64,000 nucleotides of DNA from Dillenia suffruticosa (GCA_033439265.1 JAVTVX010000027.1:8447001-8511000); one strand, 5' to 3'; shown: positions 45,299 to 57,116, counted from the stretch's first letter. Notes: a model not told the origin generated them from the letters alone. Numbers and translations are program-made.

Positions 45299-45847
45299 TC
45301 AAGTGCCTCTCTATACCTTTAGAGGCAATTTTTGGTTCTCATGCAGAATTTGTAGTTCTTTTTCTATTCAGAAGATGAGGGAATTTTGCACTAGTTTACA
45401 ATCTGGCATTTCCTTGCCTACTTGAGTTGTGGTTTGAGGCTTCATCATGGTTTCATAATTAAACTTGTCAAGTGGGATTTGGTTGTACAACAAAACTGCC
45501 ATTTTCTTATGCTGTACATTTCCATTACCCGCAAAGGCGTGGTTAAAACATTTCGACCGTATAATCTCAAGCTGATTCTTATTTCCTGTTTTCTGCTATT
45601 GGTAAGCAAAAATTATCAGCAAGTATTTCAGCACCAGAATAGCTTGATTGGGATGCACTCAGAATACATCCTAATAAGAAAAGATCCATGACCTACATAG
45701 CTTGTAAGGCACTCGTTCTTGCTTTACAAAATTTCAGCAGGTTATACTTTGCCATCCATAGCATGTTCTTATTCGTGATTTTCATCTATGAAATTCACTT
45801 ATGTCGGAATAACCATGCCCTCAAGACAGGAAATACAGATAACAAAA
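45299..45847 (+). other. 3' flank of the RHIP1-like gene
   Basis: Likely 3' untranslated sequence followed by spacer up to the L1 insertion site. Short chance frames only. Confidence 0.5.
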
Positions 45848-46178
45848 TTGTTACTGTGATTTTTTTTTTTTTTGATATAAAAGAATCTTTATATCAAAAA
45901 GAATAAAGAATACATAGGCACCAAGATAAATCCTGGGAAACACAAAATTATCAACCCATACAAATGATTTAAAATTTTGTCTCAATTGACGGTAAAACTA
46001 TACTACCAAATGTCGCAATGACTCGCGGTGGTAATTGACACTCACCTATCTTTTTGTTGCTCCTCTCCATCCATATATAGGAAACATTTGAAAACCCTAC
46101 TCTGTCGAAACAGATGCCATGATCAAGAGATATGAAAGGTTGTAGGAACATGATTCACCCCGATCAATCTCCATACCT

Positions 46179-46326
46179 CCCTTGAGAAGAAACATATGAA
46201 GAAAAGATGATCAAGAGTCACTCTTTGACAAGCATAAAGATGGCATGTCAATCCCTTGAGAAGAAACATATGAAGAAAAGATGATCAAGAGTCACTCTTT
46301 GACAAGCATAAAGATGGCATGTCAAT
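46179..46326. repeat. 74-bp perfect tandem duplication inside the L1
   Basis: Copies at 46179-46252 and 46253-46326, each starting CCCTTGAGAAGAAACATATG, appear identical. They lie in the zf-RVT part of ORF2; 74 bp is not a multiple of three. Confidence 0.96.
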
Positions 46327-49300
46327 GAGGTCGAAAGCCTAAGCCTAAACAAAAATCACTTGTCTGAATATGCTTCCTGAAGACTAACCACATGAAAAAA
46401 GCAAATCTAGGAATCACTCCCAGATACCATACCAAATCTACCCGCTGAACCTGATGGTGAGAACATCTGAGATGTCTCCAAGTTGACATAATAGAAAACC
46501 CCTCAGTGGAGGTGATTGTCCACACAATCCTTTCGCATCCAATAGTGGACAAGAAATAAGCATTCGGAATAGTCTTTCAAATATAGTTAAAAAGGATCTC
46601 ATAGATCTTGAAATCTGCTGCTTAGTACCCTGAATATACTCTGACCAGAGAGTGCTGGAAAATACATTCTGTACAGTACACCTACTAGGTAAACCTAATC
46701 TATCCATAGTATGCCTCCCAAAGACCTCTATCGATGGTCCTATAGGCAACCAGACATCATACTAGAATGTGATGCAACTACCATCACCCATTCTCCATAC
46801 CTCAAGGTCACGAACCAAATGCCAAAGAGATAGGAGTGTTTCCTGCATACCCACGAACATTTGACCAAAACACGAACATACCAAAAACTATGACCTCGAA
46901 GCATGTATGTCCTCACCCATCAGGTCTAGACATTATTCTCGAAGTCTGAAAGAAGGTGCCAGATATGCTTCAACTAAGCTACTCTATTCCAATCTTTCAC
47001 TCGCTTCAACCCAAGCCCCACTCCTCCTTAGTTCGACAAACAAGGAACCAAGCTACATTGGCCTTATGGCAGTCAAGAGATGGATCAAACCATAAGAACC
47101 TGAATATAATCTGCTTAATCTTCTTATATACTGCCTTTGGAAAGAGGAATATATAAGACTAAAAAGTTTGAATCGAGAAAAGTATAATACTAACCAACTA
47201 CAGCCAATAAGCATAAGATAAATGTCTACTCGTACAGTGTTGAATCTGACCTGTCACTCATTGTACAAGTTGAACACAATCCATAGCTGAAATTCTGGTT
47301 GACAAAAGAGGAACCCCTAGGTATCTGACAAGTGACCCTGCTAAAACTCTGATGTTCTGAAAATGTCTTCCCTAACCCTTTGGTCAACCATACCAAAAAA
47401 TATCTCACTCTTCTGGGGTTTCATCCACAATCCAAATAAAGTCCCAAACCGTGTCAGTAAATTCAAGATACACTGCACAAAAGACAAGCTAACTTGAGAT
47501 AAGAGTATCAAATCATCTACAAAACACAAGTGGAAAAGACTCACCTCCTTAAATCTCCAATAGTACTCAAATGTTGGTCCCTTGGTGCCAAGCCCGAAAA
47601 TACCTCCATAACCATCACAAAAAGCATAGACGATAGAGGATCCCCTGCCAAAGACCTTTCGAACTCCAAAGGAAATCTGTCAGCTCCCCACTAACCGCCA
47701 TCGCGAAACTCACGGTCAAAACACACTCCATGATCCTCTTGATCAGCCAGATAGGAAAGCTAGCATACTCCAGCACAAGTCTAAGAAAATCTCACTCCAT
47801 CGAGTCATATGCTTTCATGATATCCACATTTGTCGCACATTTGGGGGAACCACAATTTAGGTGATACCCATAAAAGAGCTCATAAGCTAATAAGATATTG
47901 TCTCCAATCCTCCTATCCCTCACAAAAGCAGACTGCTCACTACCAATGATACTCGTTAGTACCTGACTAACTCTCGCTATAATAATTCTGGATATATACT
48001 TATAAACCATATTACAGCACGAGATAGGCTAAAAATCGGTTAGTGATGTTAGGTTATCCTTCTTCGAGATAAGTGAAATGATGGTATCATTCACCTCCCG
48101 AAAAAGTCGCTCATGTGCAAAGAAATCTAACACAACTCTAGTAACATTAGAACCCATGGTATCCCAACTGGATCAGAAGAACTTAGCACTGTTCCCATCA
48201 GACCCGAAGCCTTATACATGCCCAGTAAGAGCATAGCTCCTCTCACCTCTATCTCTGTTACCAGTGCCTCCAAAGCATGAATCCAATCCTCAAACAATAT
48301 ACCCAGAAGCAAAGGTGTGATAAATTTAGGATCCAACCATCTAGCTCTACATCTGCTCGTAAACAATCCCCGAAAATAACTAACTGCCTCCTATCTGATA
48401 TCAACCGGATTGGATATTCACGTGTCATCCTCCATGACTAATAACAAACAGAATTTTGGTTGTGCCTATGCCTCACCATGCCAAAGAAGAATGTAGTGTC
48501 CTGATCCCCCAACTGAAACCATCAAACCCTAGCCTTCTGTCTCTATATACTCTCTTCCATACTCTAGAGTCTATAGTAGCAAGAAGCAGCTATCCTCACC
48601 TTATCACCCAAATCACTCCCAGCTCTATCTAATAACATCTCCTGTTGTATTCATACAAGTCTCTCTTGGGTTTCTTAAACTCTCATAAACAAGTCACTGT
48701 ATTCCTGATGGTTCAGCTGTCTCAATTTGAGTTTTAGACCCTTAAACTTCCTATACAGATGATACATCAATGTAATAAAATAAGCCTCCACTCAAGCCTC
48801 CAATATAATATTGTGTCACTGAGGATGATCTATCCAAAACTCAAAAAATATGAATGGCATCCTCCTACGTGGATCCCCCTGTAATTGAACCAGAAATGGA
48901 GAGTGATCCAAGTCATCCGGAGGAAGAAATACTAGCTCAGAAAAAGAATAAGAAACCAACCAAGATGAATTAATCAATACCCTGTCCAATTTTCTCATAA
49001 TGGGATACGCAGTCTGCCTATTCCACCAAGTGAAAAAGGTCCGCAAATATCTCAAGTCCTCCAACCCTGAGTATCTCATATAGTCATCCAAGACCGAGTT
49101 AGCCGTTGACCAGCTCAAATTACACCCACTCCTCTTAGATGGCCATATGACCACATTAAAATCGCCGAAAACATACCATGGGTTAGCCACAACCCTACCT
49201 TGAGTTCTCAAGAAATACCAAAGAAGCCGACGATTTCCTATCTGATTCGACTCATACACTATAGTAACATCACAGCAGACATTGAATTCTGAAATGAATC

Positions 49301-49540
49301 CACTGCATCTCACAGTATAAGACATCCACCCCAACCTCCAATAGGTCTCAACTCAAACAGATACGCTAAGTAGAGTTACCCGCCCAAGCAACAATATATC
49401 ACATATGAGGTAAAAGAGACTGCTAAATATGTCTCATTAGAAGATCTCACCCTTGCTTCTAAAAAACCTACCAGCTGCAAACGGTTGTGCAACACAAAAA
49501 TCCTTGCAGCACGGATATGAATAGGGTCATTCAAATCTCA
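46322..49540 (-). pseudogene. L1 ORF2: endonuclease, reverse transcriptase, zf-RVT
   Basis: Minus strand, high to low: an endonuclease start resembling WNVRGLNDP (WNV-DLNDPIHIRAARIF near 49545), then the open stretch 49334-48816 with WYVFGDFNVV, TFFTWWN, and KLDRVLINSSW-like conserved blocks. RT follows with SAFVRDRRIGDNILLAYELF and CATNVDIMKAYDSME at 48010-47792 and the catalytic LCFVDDLILLSQ (F-ADD variant) near 47530. The zf-RVT block (IPRFAFFMWLVFRKH) is near 46400. The enzyme would nick target DNA and reverse-transcribe the RNA at the nick. Unlike the L1 fragment at 18215, no RNase H domain is seen. Many stops. Confidence 0.9.
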
Positions 49541-49596
49541 TACATTCCAACATCATATCATTTGGAATGAAATATGAGGGAACACACCCCTCATAC

Positions 49597-50880
49597 TCAG
49601 TGAGAGTCCTTCCCCCCTTTTAAACTTCTTACCACCAGAGTAATAGGACACATGAAGAACTCGAGCGGGGAAAATTGTGAGCTATCGCTCACCACAGAAC
49701 CTGACTTTGCTAATACATTTGAGTCAACTCCTCCACAACAACTTGCGGGTCTGATATCACTCGGTATACTCGGAACACTATCACAGGCACGCAAGGTCTC
49801 ACACTCTCTAAGATCTGATGAATCTGCAACAAAAGCTGGAGTCTCCTCCCTAACCACTAGAGCAAGGCTGACATCCAATTCTAGTAAACTATCTGTATGG
49901 TCCTGAGTCTCCTCCCAGATAACAAAGAACGACTATCATCTATTTGAGGTGCTACTGAACTTTGATCATCTCCCCTTACCTCTTTAGTAATTGGAGTCTT
50001 GATGTCTCTGACCTCGTCACCTTGGTTTCCTAGCCCTACAAATAATTTGGAAACCCTAGGTATCTATCCTATGACTAACCGACTCAGAAAATCTCGTCCT
50101 ATCCTGAGTGGGGGTTTCTTTGGTCATTTAGCATGATAATATCCAAAAACCAAACAATCTTCATACCTACGCGAAGTGTAAGAATATTTCATCCTAACAT
50201 TAAACTCACTCCCATTAGGAAGAGTGAACACTACCTCCCTAAGAATAGGACTTCCTATATCAAACTCAACAAAAACCATGACATACCTAACTCTAGTATG
50301 TGATATCATAATAAATCGTCCATGGATAACGGTTTCCCAAATACAAAAGCCACATAACTCAACCCGCACTTATTGTAAAGAACCATAGGCACATTATATA
50401 ATAGCAACCCTCCTAGGCTTGTACTCAGTGATAGACATAACCGTAGTAAACCGACCCAACAAAAGGAACTCTAAAGATATGCTATGGACTGCTCTCCAAT
50501 ATTTCCTGAAAATACTTATTTGAATTAAATTTCAGTATAAATAGTCACAGTCCAATCATGACAATCCCAGTGATCCCCGACCTATTTTACAGTAATACAG
50601 TAATTCTGTCTATATCCTTAAGCGACAGCTGTCGTCCAATGAGATTTCAAACTAGTGTAAATTCATAAGTTTAGCACCTTCGCCAACCAAAGATTCAGAG
50701 ATTGCAAAACTTACCCTTTCATTGCCAAGTAAAACTCTCGTGAGAAAGTGACCTCCCATGCTAACCCTTGTGATCCACGGGGTCAATCCCTCTACCGCTG
50801 TCAGCCCTAACTCTCACCGCAATTGCATAGCTCAAAAACACCTTTGGTAACGATGGGTCGTCCCCCATCAGTCTACTGTC
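49597..50880 (-). pseudogene. L1 ORF1 (gag-like, DUF4283 and degraded knuckle)
   Basis: The minus strand has a start MGDDPSLPKVFLSYAIAVR near 50868. Later come WRAVHSISLEFLLLGRFTTV and VVLYNKCGLSYVAFVFGKPL-like DUF4283/linker blocks, then FNVRMKYSYTSRRYEDCLVF, where a CX2C knuckle is expected but only the second Cys and a degraded tail remain. A low-complexity Ser/Asp-rich segment follows to 49597. The product would bind L1 RNA. Frame changes and stops break it. Confidence 0.75.
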
Positions 50881-51854
50881 AACTTTCGCTGGATCAAACA
50901 AAGAGCAAATTTTTTTTTTTTTTTGGGTTAATGTGAACACTAACCGGTTTGAGGGAACCGGATTAGTGTGAACAAAACCTTTCCCTTTTTTTTTGGGGGG
51001 GGGTGTTTAGGAACCACGGAGGTGTGAACAGTCACGGAACCCTAATGTTCTATTCTTTGTGATCTGCCGACACACCTTCCACCGTCCATTGTGATCCACC
51101 GGTGACGCCGCCGGAAGGGAAAATTAATTGCCGGGGAAGAGTAAACAGGGGATGGCGATGCTGGATCCAACGATCGATTCCAATTTCTCCTCCCCATTTT
51201 AAACTTCGCTTCTGTCGTTCCGTCAATTTCAGCCGGTGGTGATTGTCGACGACGATGATGGTCCTTGTAGTCGATGGATCTTGATGTTCCCCCGACGATT
51301 AACAACGGCTTTGTCTGCGATGATGATTCCTGCTTGCAAGTTCCTATCATCTTCTTTGTGGCCGATGTGAACGAATCGACGACGACAATAATTCGACAGT
51401 TTTGGCTCCTCTGTCCGCCTACAAGCCGTTCTTTCTCCGCCTTTGAGGTCGTAATCGGCCAATCTAGTGGTAGGAAAACATGTCCCGGTCGGTGGCTGCG
51501 GCCGCTGCGCTGTGGTGATGGTGGTGATGCGACCGAAAAGGTGGCAGAAGAGTAAAATTGTTCGGTTTCGCCGCTGTTTTTATTTTTTGTGTTGTTACTG
51601 TAATTAATTTCAGTCGTTAGGCACAGCCATGCTTCGCCTTCTGCAACCTTCTATAACAAAAGATTTTAATCAAAACCGAACATTTGAAAATCGCAAACAA
51701 ACACTTTGTAATTCCAAACAACCCTTTTTTGGCCACTGACTATGCAAAGGTATTTTATGCATTTATGGGGCAAATATATTTAAATCTAAATACTTTCCAA
51801 GCTTTTGTCACCGACAAGTGTTTCACTTCTATGAGATATGTACGGAAGTAACCT

Positions 51855-52766
51855 TAAAAAAATAAAAAAAAAATTTAAAACAATCCTGAGTGGGAAATAC
51901 TTTCGTTCCTAATCTATATATGTCGCGGATTCAACTGATAATATCTCCCATGCGCTCCTCTCTCGCGGAGCGACGCTCCTCTCTAACAGAGCAAAACTCC
52001 TCTCTCTCTCTCCCCTCTTTCTCTCTCCCCCACCCCGTGGACTCCTCTCTCTCTCTCTCGCTCTCGTGACAGCCCCTCCCGTGGACTCCTCTCTCCCTTC
52101 TCCCGCGACACTCCTCTCTTTCTCCCCCCACGGCACTACTCTCTCTCACCTCCCACGGCACTCCTCTCTCTCTCCTCCCGCGGCTCTATCTCTCTCCCCC
52201 ACGGCACTCCTCCACCTCCGTGGCTCCCACAGCAGTCCTCCCTCCCTCCCTCCCGCCGCACTCCTCTCTCTCTCCCCCACGGCACTCCTCTCTCTCTCCC
52301 CCTCGCAGCTCTCTCTCTCTCTCTCTCTCTCCCTCTCTCCCCTCGTGGCACTCCTCTCTCTCTGCCCCCACGGCACTCCTCCCCTCGCGACACTCCTCTC
52401 TCTCTCTCCCCCCTACGGCACTCCTCCCCCTCTACTGTACTTCCTCCCTGCGGCACTCCTCTCTCTCTCTCTCTCCCTTGTGGCACTCCTCTCTCTCCCT
52501 CCACGACACTCCTCCCTCCCTCTCTCTCTCTCCCCCTCTATGGCACTCCTCCCAAGAATGCCGCGGGAGTGAGAGAGAAGCACCGAGGGGGAATGTCGCG
52601 TCTTGAAAATGCGACATACCCCATGTTACGGATTGAACTTGTAACATGGCTCCATGTCGCGGATTCAACTTGCGATATACCTTGTTGCATGTTGAACCCA
52701 CGACATATAAGGGTTAGGAACGAAAATTTTTTCCCCTCAAAATTGTTTTAAATTTTTTTTTTTTTA
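51855..52766. mobile_element. Terminal-inverted-repeat element around a minisatellite
   Basis: Left arm 51855-51935 and right arm 52691-52766 are inverted copies: both, read inward, pass an A-run, TTTAAAACAAT, TTTCGTTCCTAA, TATATGTCG and GGATTCAAC or GGGTTCAAC. The arms are about 80 bp at roughly 80% identity by eye. The interior is non-coding: a CT-rich minisatellite and extra copies of the CATGTCGCGGATTCAACTTG phrase. Flanks AAGTAACCT and GATATAGAT do not form a clear target duplication, so the superfamily (perhaps Mutator-like) is unresolved. Confidence 0.7.
51950..52560. repeat. CT-rich minisatellite, unit near CGGCACTCCTCTCTCTCTCC
   Basis: About 25 imperfect units in which a GGCACTC or CGACACTC core alternates with (CT)n and CCCC stretches of varying length. 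Long frames across it on both strands are low-complexity artefacts. It fills the interior of the inverted-repeat element. Confidence 0.9.
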
Positions 52767-53371
52767 GATATAGATCCGTATTATACTCAATATTTTACAT
52801 CACACACAAAACATGGAGAGGGACAGAGGATGAGAGAGAGAAAAAGAGAGAGAGAGGGAGAGAACAAACTGTCCGCCATATTTCGAATCCCGAGACGAAA
52901 ATGGTGGACCTTTGACAGCTACAGAGAACCTTAAAGCCTACATAGTTGCCTACTCCTATACAAACTGAGATTACAAATGCTCGAAAACACGAACCCAAAT
53001 GTAGACTGTGATATGTTCAGTTGGATGGAAACGAAAGTAAACGAAAAATTTGTAAGAATACGAAAACATTCGATAACCTAAATATAAAAAATATAAAAAT
53101 TTTTATATAAATATTAATTATTTTATAAAACTAATATAATAATTATATTTAATAATATAAATCTAAAATTATCATATATATAATTATTATTTATTAAATA
53201 AATAATATAAAAAAATTATAATTATAATTAAATAAATAATTTATTAAATATTTACAAATATGAATATATAACGATTTTTATATAAATATTAATTAATTTA
53301 ACATGTTAAAATATTTTAAAAATATTTTGAAAATAGAAAAATACCAAGAAGTTTGTGTAAGTGATATGCTA
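52767..53371. other. Spacer, no gene seen
   Basis: A purine-rich GA stretch near 52810-52865, then very AT-rich sequence. No coding or RNA feature recognised. Confidence 0.4.
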
Positions 53372-53394
53372 TAGCACTACAAAAAAATAAGAAT

Positions 53395-53990
53395 TCAATG
53401 ACGAATTTTAGCAACGACAAATATTCGTCGCAAATCTGCAACAAATTTAGTAACAAAAAATTGTATTGTCGCAAATTAACTACGATTTTGGCAACAAAAA
53501 AATTTTTTGTTACAAATTTCGTTGCTAATTTTTTACGAAAAATTTTTGATGCAAAATTAGTTACAAATTTGCGACGAAAAAAAAAATTCGTTGCTAATTT
53601 GCAATGAATTTCAAAATTCGTCGCTAATTTGTAAAGAATTTATAATTCGTCCCAAATTTGGGACGAATAAAAAATTTGTCCCCAAATTTTTGGGACAAAT
53701 AAAAAATTTGTCCCAAATTTTTGGGACGAAATCGAAATTCATCCCTAAATTTGAGACTAATTCACTTATTCGACCCAAAATTTTGCAATGAATTTCTCAA
53801 TTCGTCCCTAAATTTGGGATGAAAATGAGTTTGTCCCAAAATTTGCGACGATTTGTGACAAATTTCTAAATTCGTCGCAAATTTAGCGACAAATATTTAT
53901 ATTCGTTGCAACAAATTCGATTATTTGTTACTAAATTTGTTACAAATTAGCGACAAATATAATATTTGTGGCAAAATTCAATGCTAAAAT
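53395..53990. repeat. Left subterminal palindromic repeat array
   Basis: Roughly twenty imperfect copies of AAATTTGCGACGAA or its complement in alternating orientation, including a sub-block (53640-53830) where GGGACGAAT replaces GCGACGAAT. In CACTA elements such subterminal repeats are the transposase-accessory (TNPA) binding sites; the role here is inferred. Confidence 0.85.
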
Positions 53991-54469
53991 TCATTTTTTG
54001 ACCACTTTTTTAATTACTTGTATTATAAATATTTTTTAATATTAAAAAACGATTTATAAACGATGATATGCATTGATAGCGTATAGAATTTTAAGATATT
54101 CACAAAAAGTTATATAAAATAATTCATTTATTATCTGTTTATATAAAAGAATAATAATATAGTGTAATCTTTTAAATTGGTACATTCATTTTCTATAACT
54201 TTACAAATCTTTTAAATTGTTACAAAAAATTATTATTGGTACATTCATTATCTATTTAATTTTTCATTCCCAGCACTGATAACTTTATCTTATAAATTTG
54301 TTTAAGTATTCGATTCACTAAACTAAAATTTAAAATAGAAATATTTGTTAATTAATGATCAATATAATGAATGTTTTTTATAATTATATCATAGTATGCA
54401 AATATTGTTAATAGTTTATTTAGTTTCTATTTTAATGCACTCAATGAGTTATTTGTCAGAAACCATAAA

Positions 54470-55260
54470 TATCATTGCTAAATTCGTTACAAATTATAAA
54501 GGAAAAAATTCTTTGTTGTTAAATTCGTTGCAAATTGCAACAAAAACATATATTCATCAGAAATTTAGCAATGAAAACATTCTTTTGTCGTAGATTTTAG
54601 CGATAAATTTTGCAACGAAAAACATTCGTCGCAAATTTGTCACAAATTCTGCGATGAATTTTTTTTCGTTTCTAATTTGCCAAGAATTGCATTTCGTTGC
54701 AAAAATTCCGACGAAAAAAACTATTCGTCACAAATTTGCGACAAAAATTAGATTCATGACAAATATGCGACAAAAATATTTCGTGACAAATTTGCAATGA
54801 ATTATTTTCGTTGCTAATTTGCAATGAATTATTTTCGTTGCTAATTTGCAACAAATATTTTTTCGTCGCAAAATTTGTAACGAAAATTTTATTTGTTGCA
54901 AATTTGCGATGAAAATTTTATGTCTCAAATTTGTGACGAATAACATTTTCGTTGCAAAATTTGCGACAAAAATGTTATTCGTCGTAAATTTGTAACAAAT
55001 AAAATTTTCGTCGTAAATTTTGCAACAAAAATTTTATTTGTTGCAAATTTGAGATGAAAATTTTATGTCACAAATTTGCGACAAATAAAATTTTCGTTAC
55101 TAAATTTGTCGTACATTTGCAACGATTTTTGCAACAAAATAATATTTGTTAGAAATTTTTACGACGAATAATTAATTTTTCGTTCCAAAATTTTACGACC
55201 GCTTATTAGCAACGAAAAAAATTTTGTTGCAAAATTCTTCGCAAATTTGTTTTGGGACGA
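54470..55260. repeat. Right subterminal palindromic repeat array
   Basis: About thirty copies of the same motif in both orientations. It includes near-exact local duplications, such as TTGCAATGAATTATTTTCGT repeated at about 54790 and 54821, and a larger repeat of ATTTTATTTGTTGCAAATTT at about 54885 and 55031. Confidence 0.85.
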
Positions 55261-55309
55261 ATTTTTTTTTACAAATTTCTCGCAAAATGATGTTTTTTTT
55301 TTAGTGTAG

Positions 55310-55597
55310 AATTTTTCTTTCCTTTCGTTATGGCCCAAGTCCAAAACCATATTCACTAAAATGGTCCAACCTAAAGACCCCATGACAAAACAAAGTAAAT
55401 TAATAAATATACAAATTCACACCTTTGAAAATTTTATTTTAGAACTTGAATTCTTTTTCAGTAGTATCATAATTTAGACAATCAAATTTAGAGGTCAACA
55501 GTATAAATCATCCGAATCGAATGGAATTTACTATGATGGATGCTTTTTCAATAGTATCAAACTAAATCCAATGAATTGGTGGGGTTCTGGAATCTCA
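55310..55597. other. Spacer, no gene seen
   Basis: Ordinary AT-rich sequence following the CACTA element. No feature recognised. Confidence 0.35.
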
Positions 55598-55808
55598 CAA
55601 AGGAAGTTGAAATGTAAAATAAAATGTCTGAGAAATAAATTAGAAAAATTAAAATTTTAGAATATTTGAAAATACAAGATATAATATTGCGTATTATATG
55701 ATTAAAGTATTCATATGGCTTTGTGAAGTAAAGGTTTTTGGAGCATTGGTAGGTCAAGGGTTCAATTCTGAATATCACACTTTGAATTGCAAGTGAGTTA
55801 TGCAAAAT
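55598..55808 (+). repeat. Dispersed repeat, copy 1
   Basis: About 210 bp running from AAGGAAGTTG to TGAGTTATGC, matching 56462-56660 at high identity. It contains GGTAGGTCAAGGGTTCAATT, a tRNA-B-box-like phrase. No coding capacity. Confidence 0.85.
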
Positions 55809-56461
55809 TTAATAAAAGACATTTTTCTTATTTAAATGCAAGCATGCAACCACTCTCAATTCCAAAGCAAACGGAATCCAACCCCTCCTTGAGTTTTGAA
55901 TGCCTTAACCTCAAATAAGGTCACCAATTTCATTCCCAAAGTCGAGTAATAATAAACCCTAATTTTCTCTCTTTATAAAAATTTACAAAAATTTTATAAA
56001 TTATCAATACAACCATAAATAAGTCAAATATATGTTAGAAAGGGATTATTACATTTATTTAAGACATCAATCTCGTCCAAGACTCAATTTCCCAATTCCC
56101 TAGATTTTCTTTCTCTAAAATTTCTTAGATTTTTCACTAGGGTTTTATTTTAGGGTTGATATTTTGGTGTTTAAAAGTTTCAACAATTGATTTTAGGTGT
56201 GGTTTGGATGAGTTCTAGGAAGAGAGAGAGAGACGAGAATAGTCTAGAGAGTGATGAAAATTGGGTTTTCATGGGTTCTGGAATCTCACTTCTCCTTTTA
56301 TCCTCAAAACCATTTTTAATATTTGCTTTATAGACATCTTATGTTCATAATTTGCACAACAAACACAAATATGTCCTTTTTGGGTTATTGCAAACATCAA
56401 CCCCATGGGTTTAAGTACCTGGGGTTTATTTGGTTGAGAAAGATGTATTCGGTACCGAACA
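55809..56461. other. Spacer between the two dispersed repeats
   Basis: AT-rich sequence with a second copy of GGTTCTGGAATCTCAC (56275-56290; first at 55582-55597) and a short GA tract near 56223. No gene recognised. Confidence 0.4.
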
Positions 56462-56660
56462 AGGGAAGTTGTAATTTATGATAAATAAATTAGAAATATT
56501 AAAAATTTAGAATATTTGAGAATACGGGATATAATATTGTGTATTATACGATTAAAGTATTCATGTGGCTTTGTGAAGTAAAGTTTTTTGGAGCACCGGT
56601 AGGTCAAGGGTTCAAATCTCAATGTTACACTTTGAATTGTAAGTGAGTTATGCAGAATTT
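56462..56660 (+). repeat. Dispersed repeat, copy 2
   Basis: Second copy of the 55598-55808 repeat in the same orientation, with GGTAGGTCAAGGGTTCAAAT, which fits the RNA polymerase III B-box consensus better. The copies begin about 865 bp apart. Confidence 0.85.
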
Positions 56661-56699
56661 TCAATTGCAAATGCCGAGGAGGTAAGTGAGATTGTAAGT

Positions 56700-57115
56700 G
56701 ATCCCACACGAAGCAGACCGAGAAGGTGGTTGTAGGTGCAAGTCAAGTTGAATTGGCACTCAAGTATCGAGAGAAGTAAGCAAATGCCAAGAGGTTTAAT
56801 CGAAGAAAACCAAGAAGAAATGTTCAAATTCTTTCATGACCAACGAGAAGTGAATGAAAGAAGACACCGAGAACTGGAAGAAGGCAGTCTCCAAAATTAA
56901 AGTGTACCAAGAGGTTCTTGATGGTACCGAGAAGTTCCATGTCTGTAGGAGATATCGAGAAGGAAATGGAGAATGTGTACCAATAAGATTCACAAAATAC
57001 CGAGAAGTTCTACCGAGGAGTCTCACATTGGTTATACTGACACACAAGCTTTATACCAACAAACTTAATAGAAATGTTCTCACACCGAGAAATATTTCAA
57101 CACCAAGGAATATGT
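56700..57115 (+). repeat. ACCGAGAAG motif array
   Basis: About a dozen occurrences of ACCGAGAAG or near variants (CCAAGAGG, TCGAGAAG) at irregular spacing of 20-50 bp. An incidental 94-codon open frame crosses it, but its protein is unrecognised and repeat-driven. Confidence 0.65.
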
Positions 57116-57116
57116 G

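Larger units (their letters stand above)
45862..51591 (-). mobile_element. Full-length L1-type LINE (minus strand)
   Basis: Flanked by 14-bp duplications TTGTTACTGTGATT (45848-45861) and TTGTTACTGTAATT (51592-51605), matching 13 of 14. On the minus strand it has a GC-rich 5' leader, ORF1, ORF2 with endonuclease and RT, a zf-RVT region, and a 3' end in poly-A (T-run 45860-45873). At 5.7 kb it is full length for a plant L1. Both frames carry stops and frameshifts. It landed about 550 bp downstream of the RHIP1-like gene. Confidence 0.92.
53375..55306. mobile_element. Non-autonomous CACTA (En/Spm) element
   Basis: The element starts CACTACAAAAAAATAAG and, on the opposite strand, CACTAAAAAAAAAACATCAT, with 3-bp flanks TAG at 53372-53374 and TAG at 55307-55309, matching the CACTA ends and 3-bp target duplication. 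Of 1932 bp, about 53395-53990 and 54470-55260 are dense arrays of a palindromic motif close to TTCGTCGCAAATTTGCGACG. The middle 480 bp is plain AT-rich sequence. No transposase or TNPA-like coding was found, so it would depend on proteins from an autonomous relative. Confidence 0.9.

Noticed and set aside
52066-52606. Long frames of 120-170 codons on both strands
   Set aside because: They are translations of the CT-rich minisatellite (Ser/Leu/Pro or Arg/Glu repeats), not genes.
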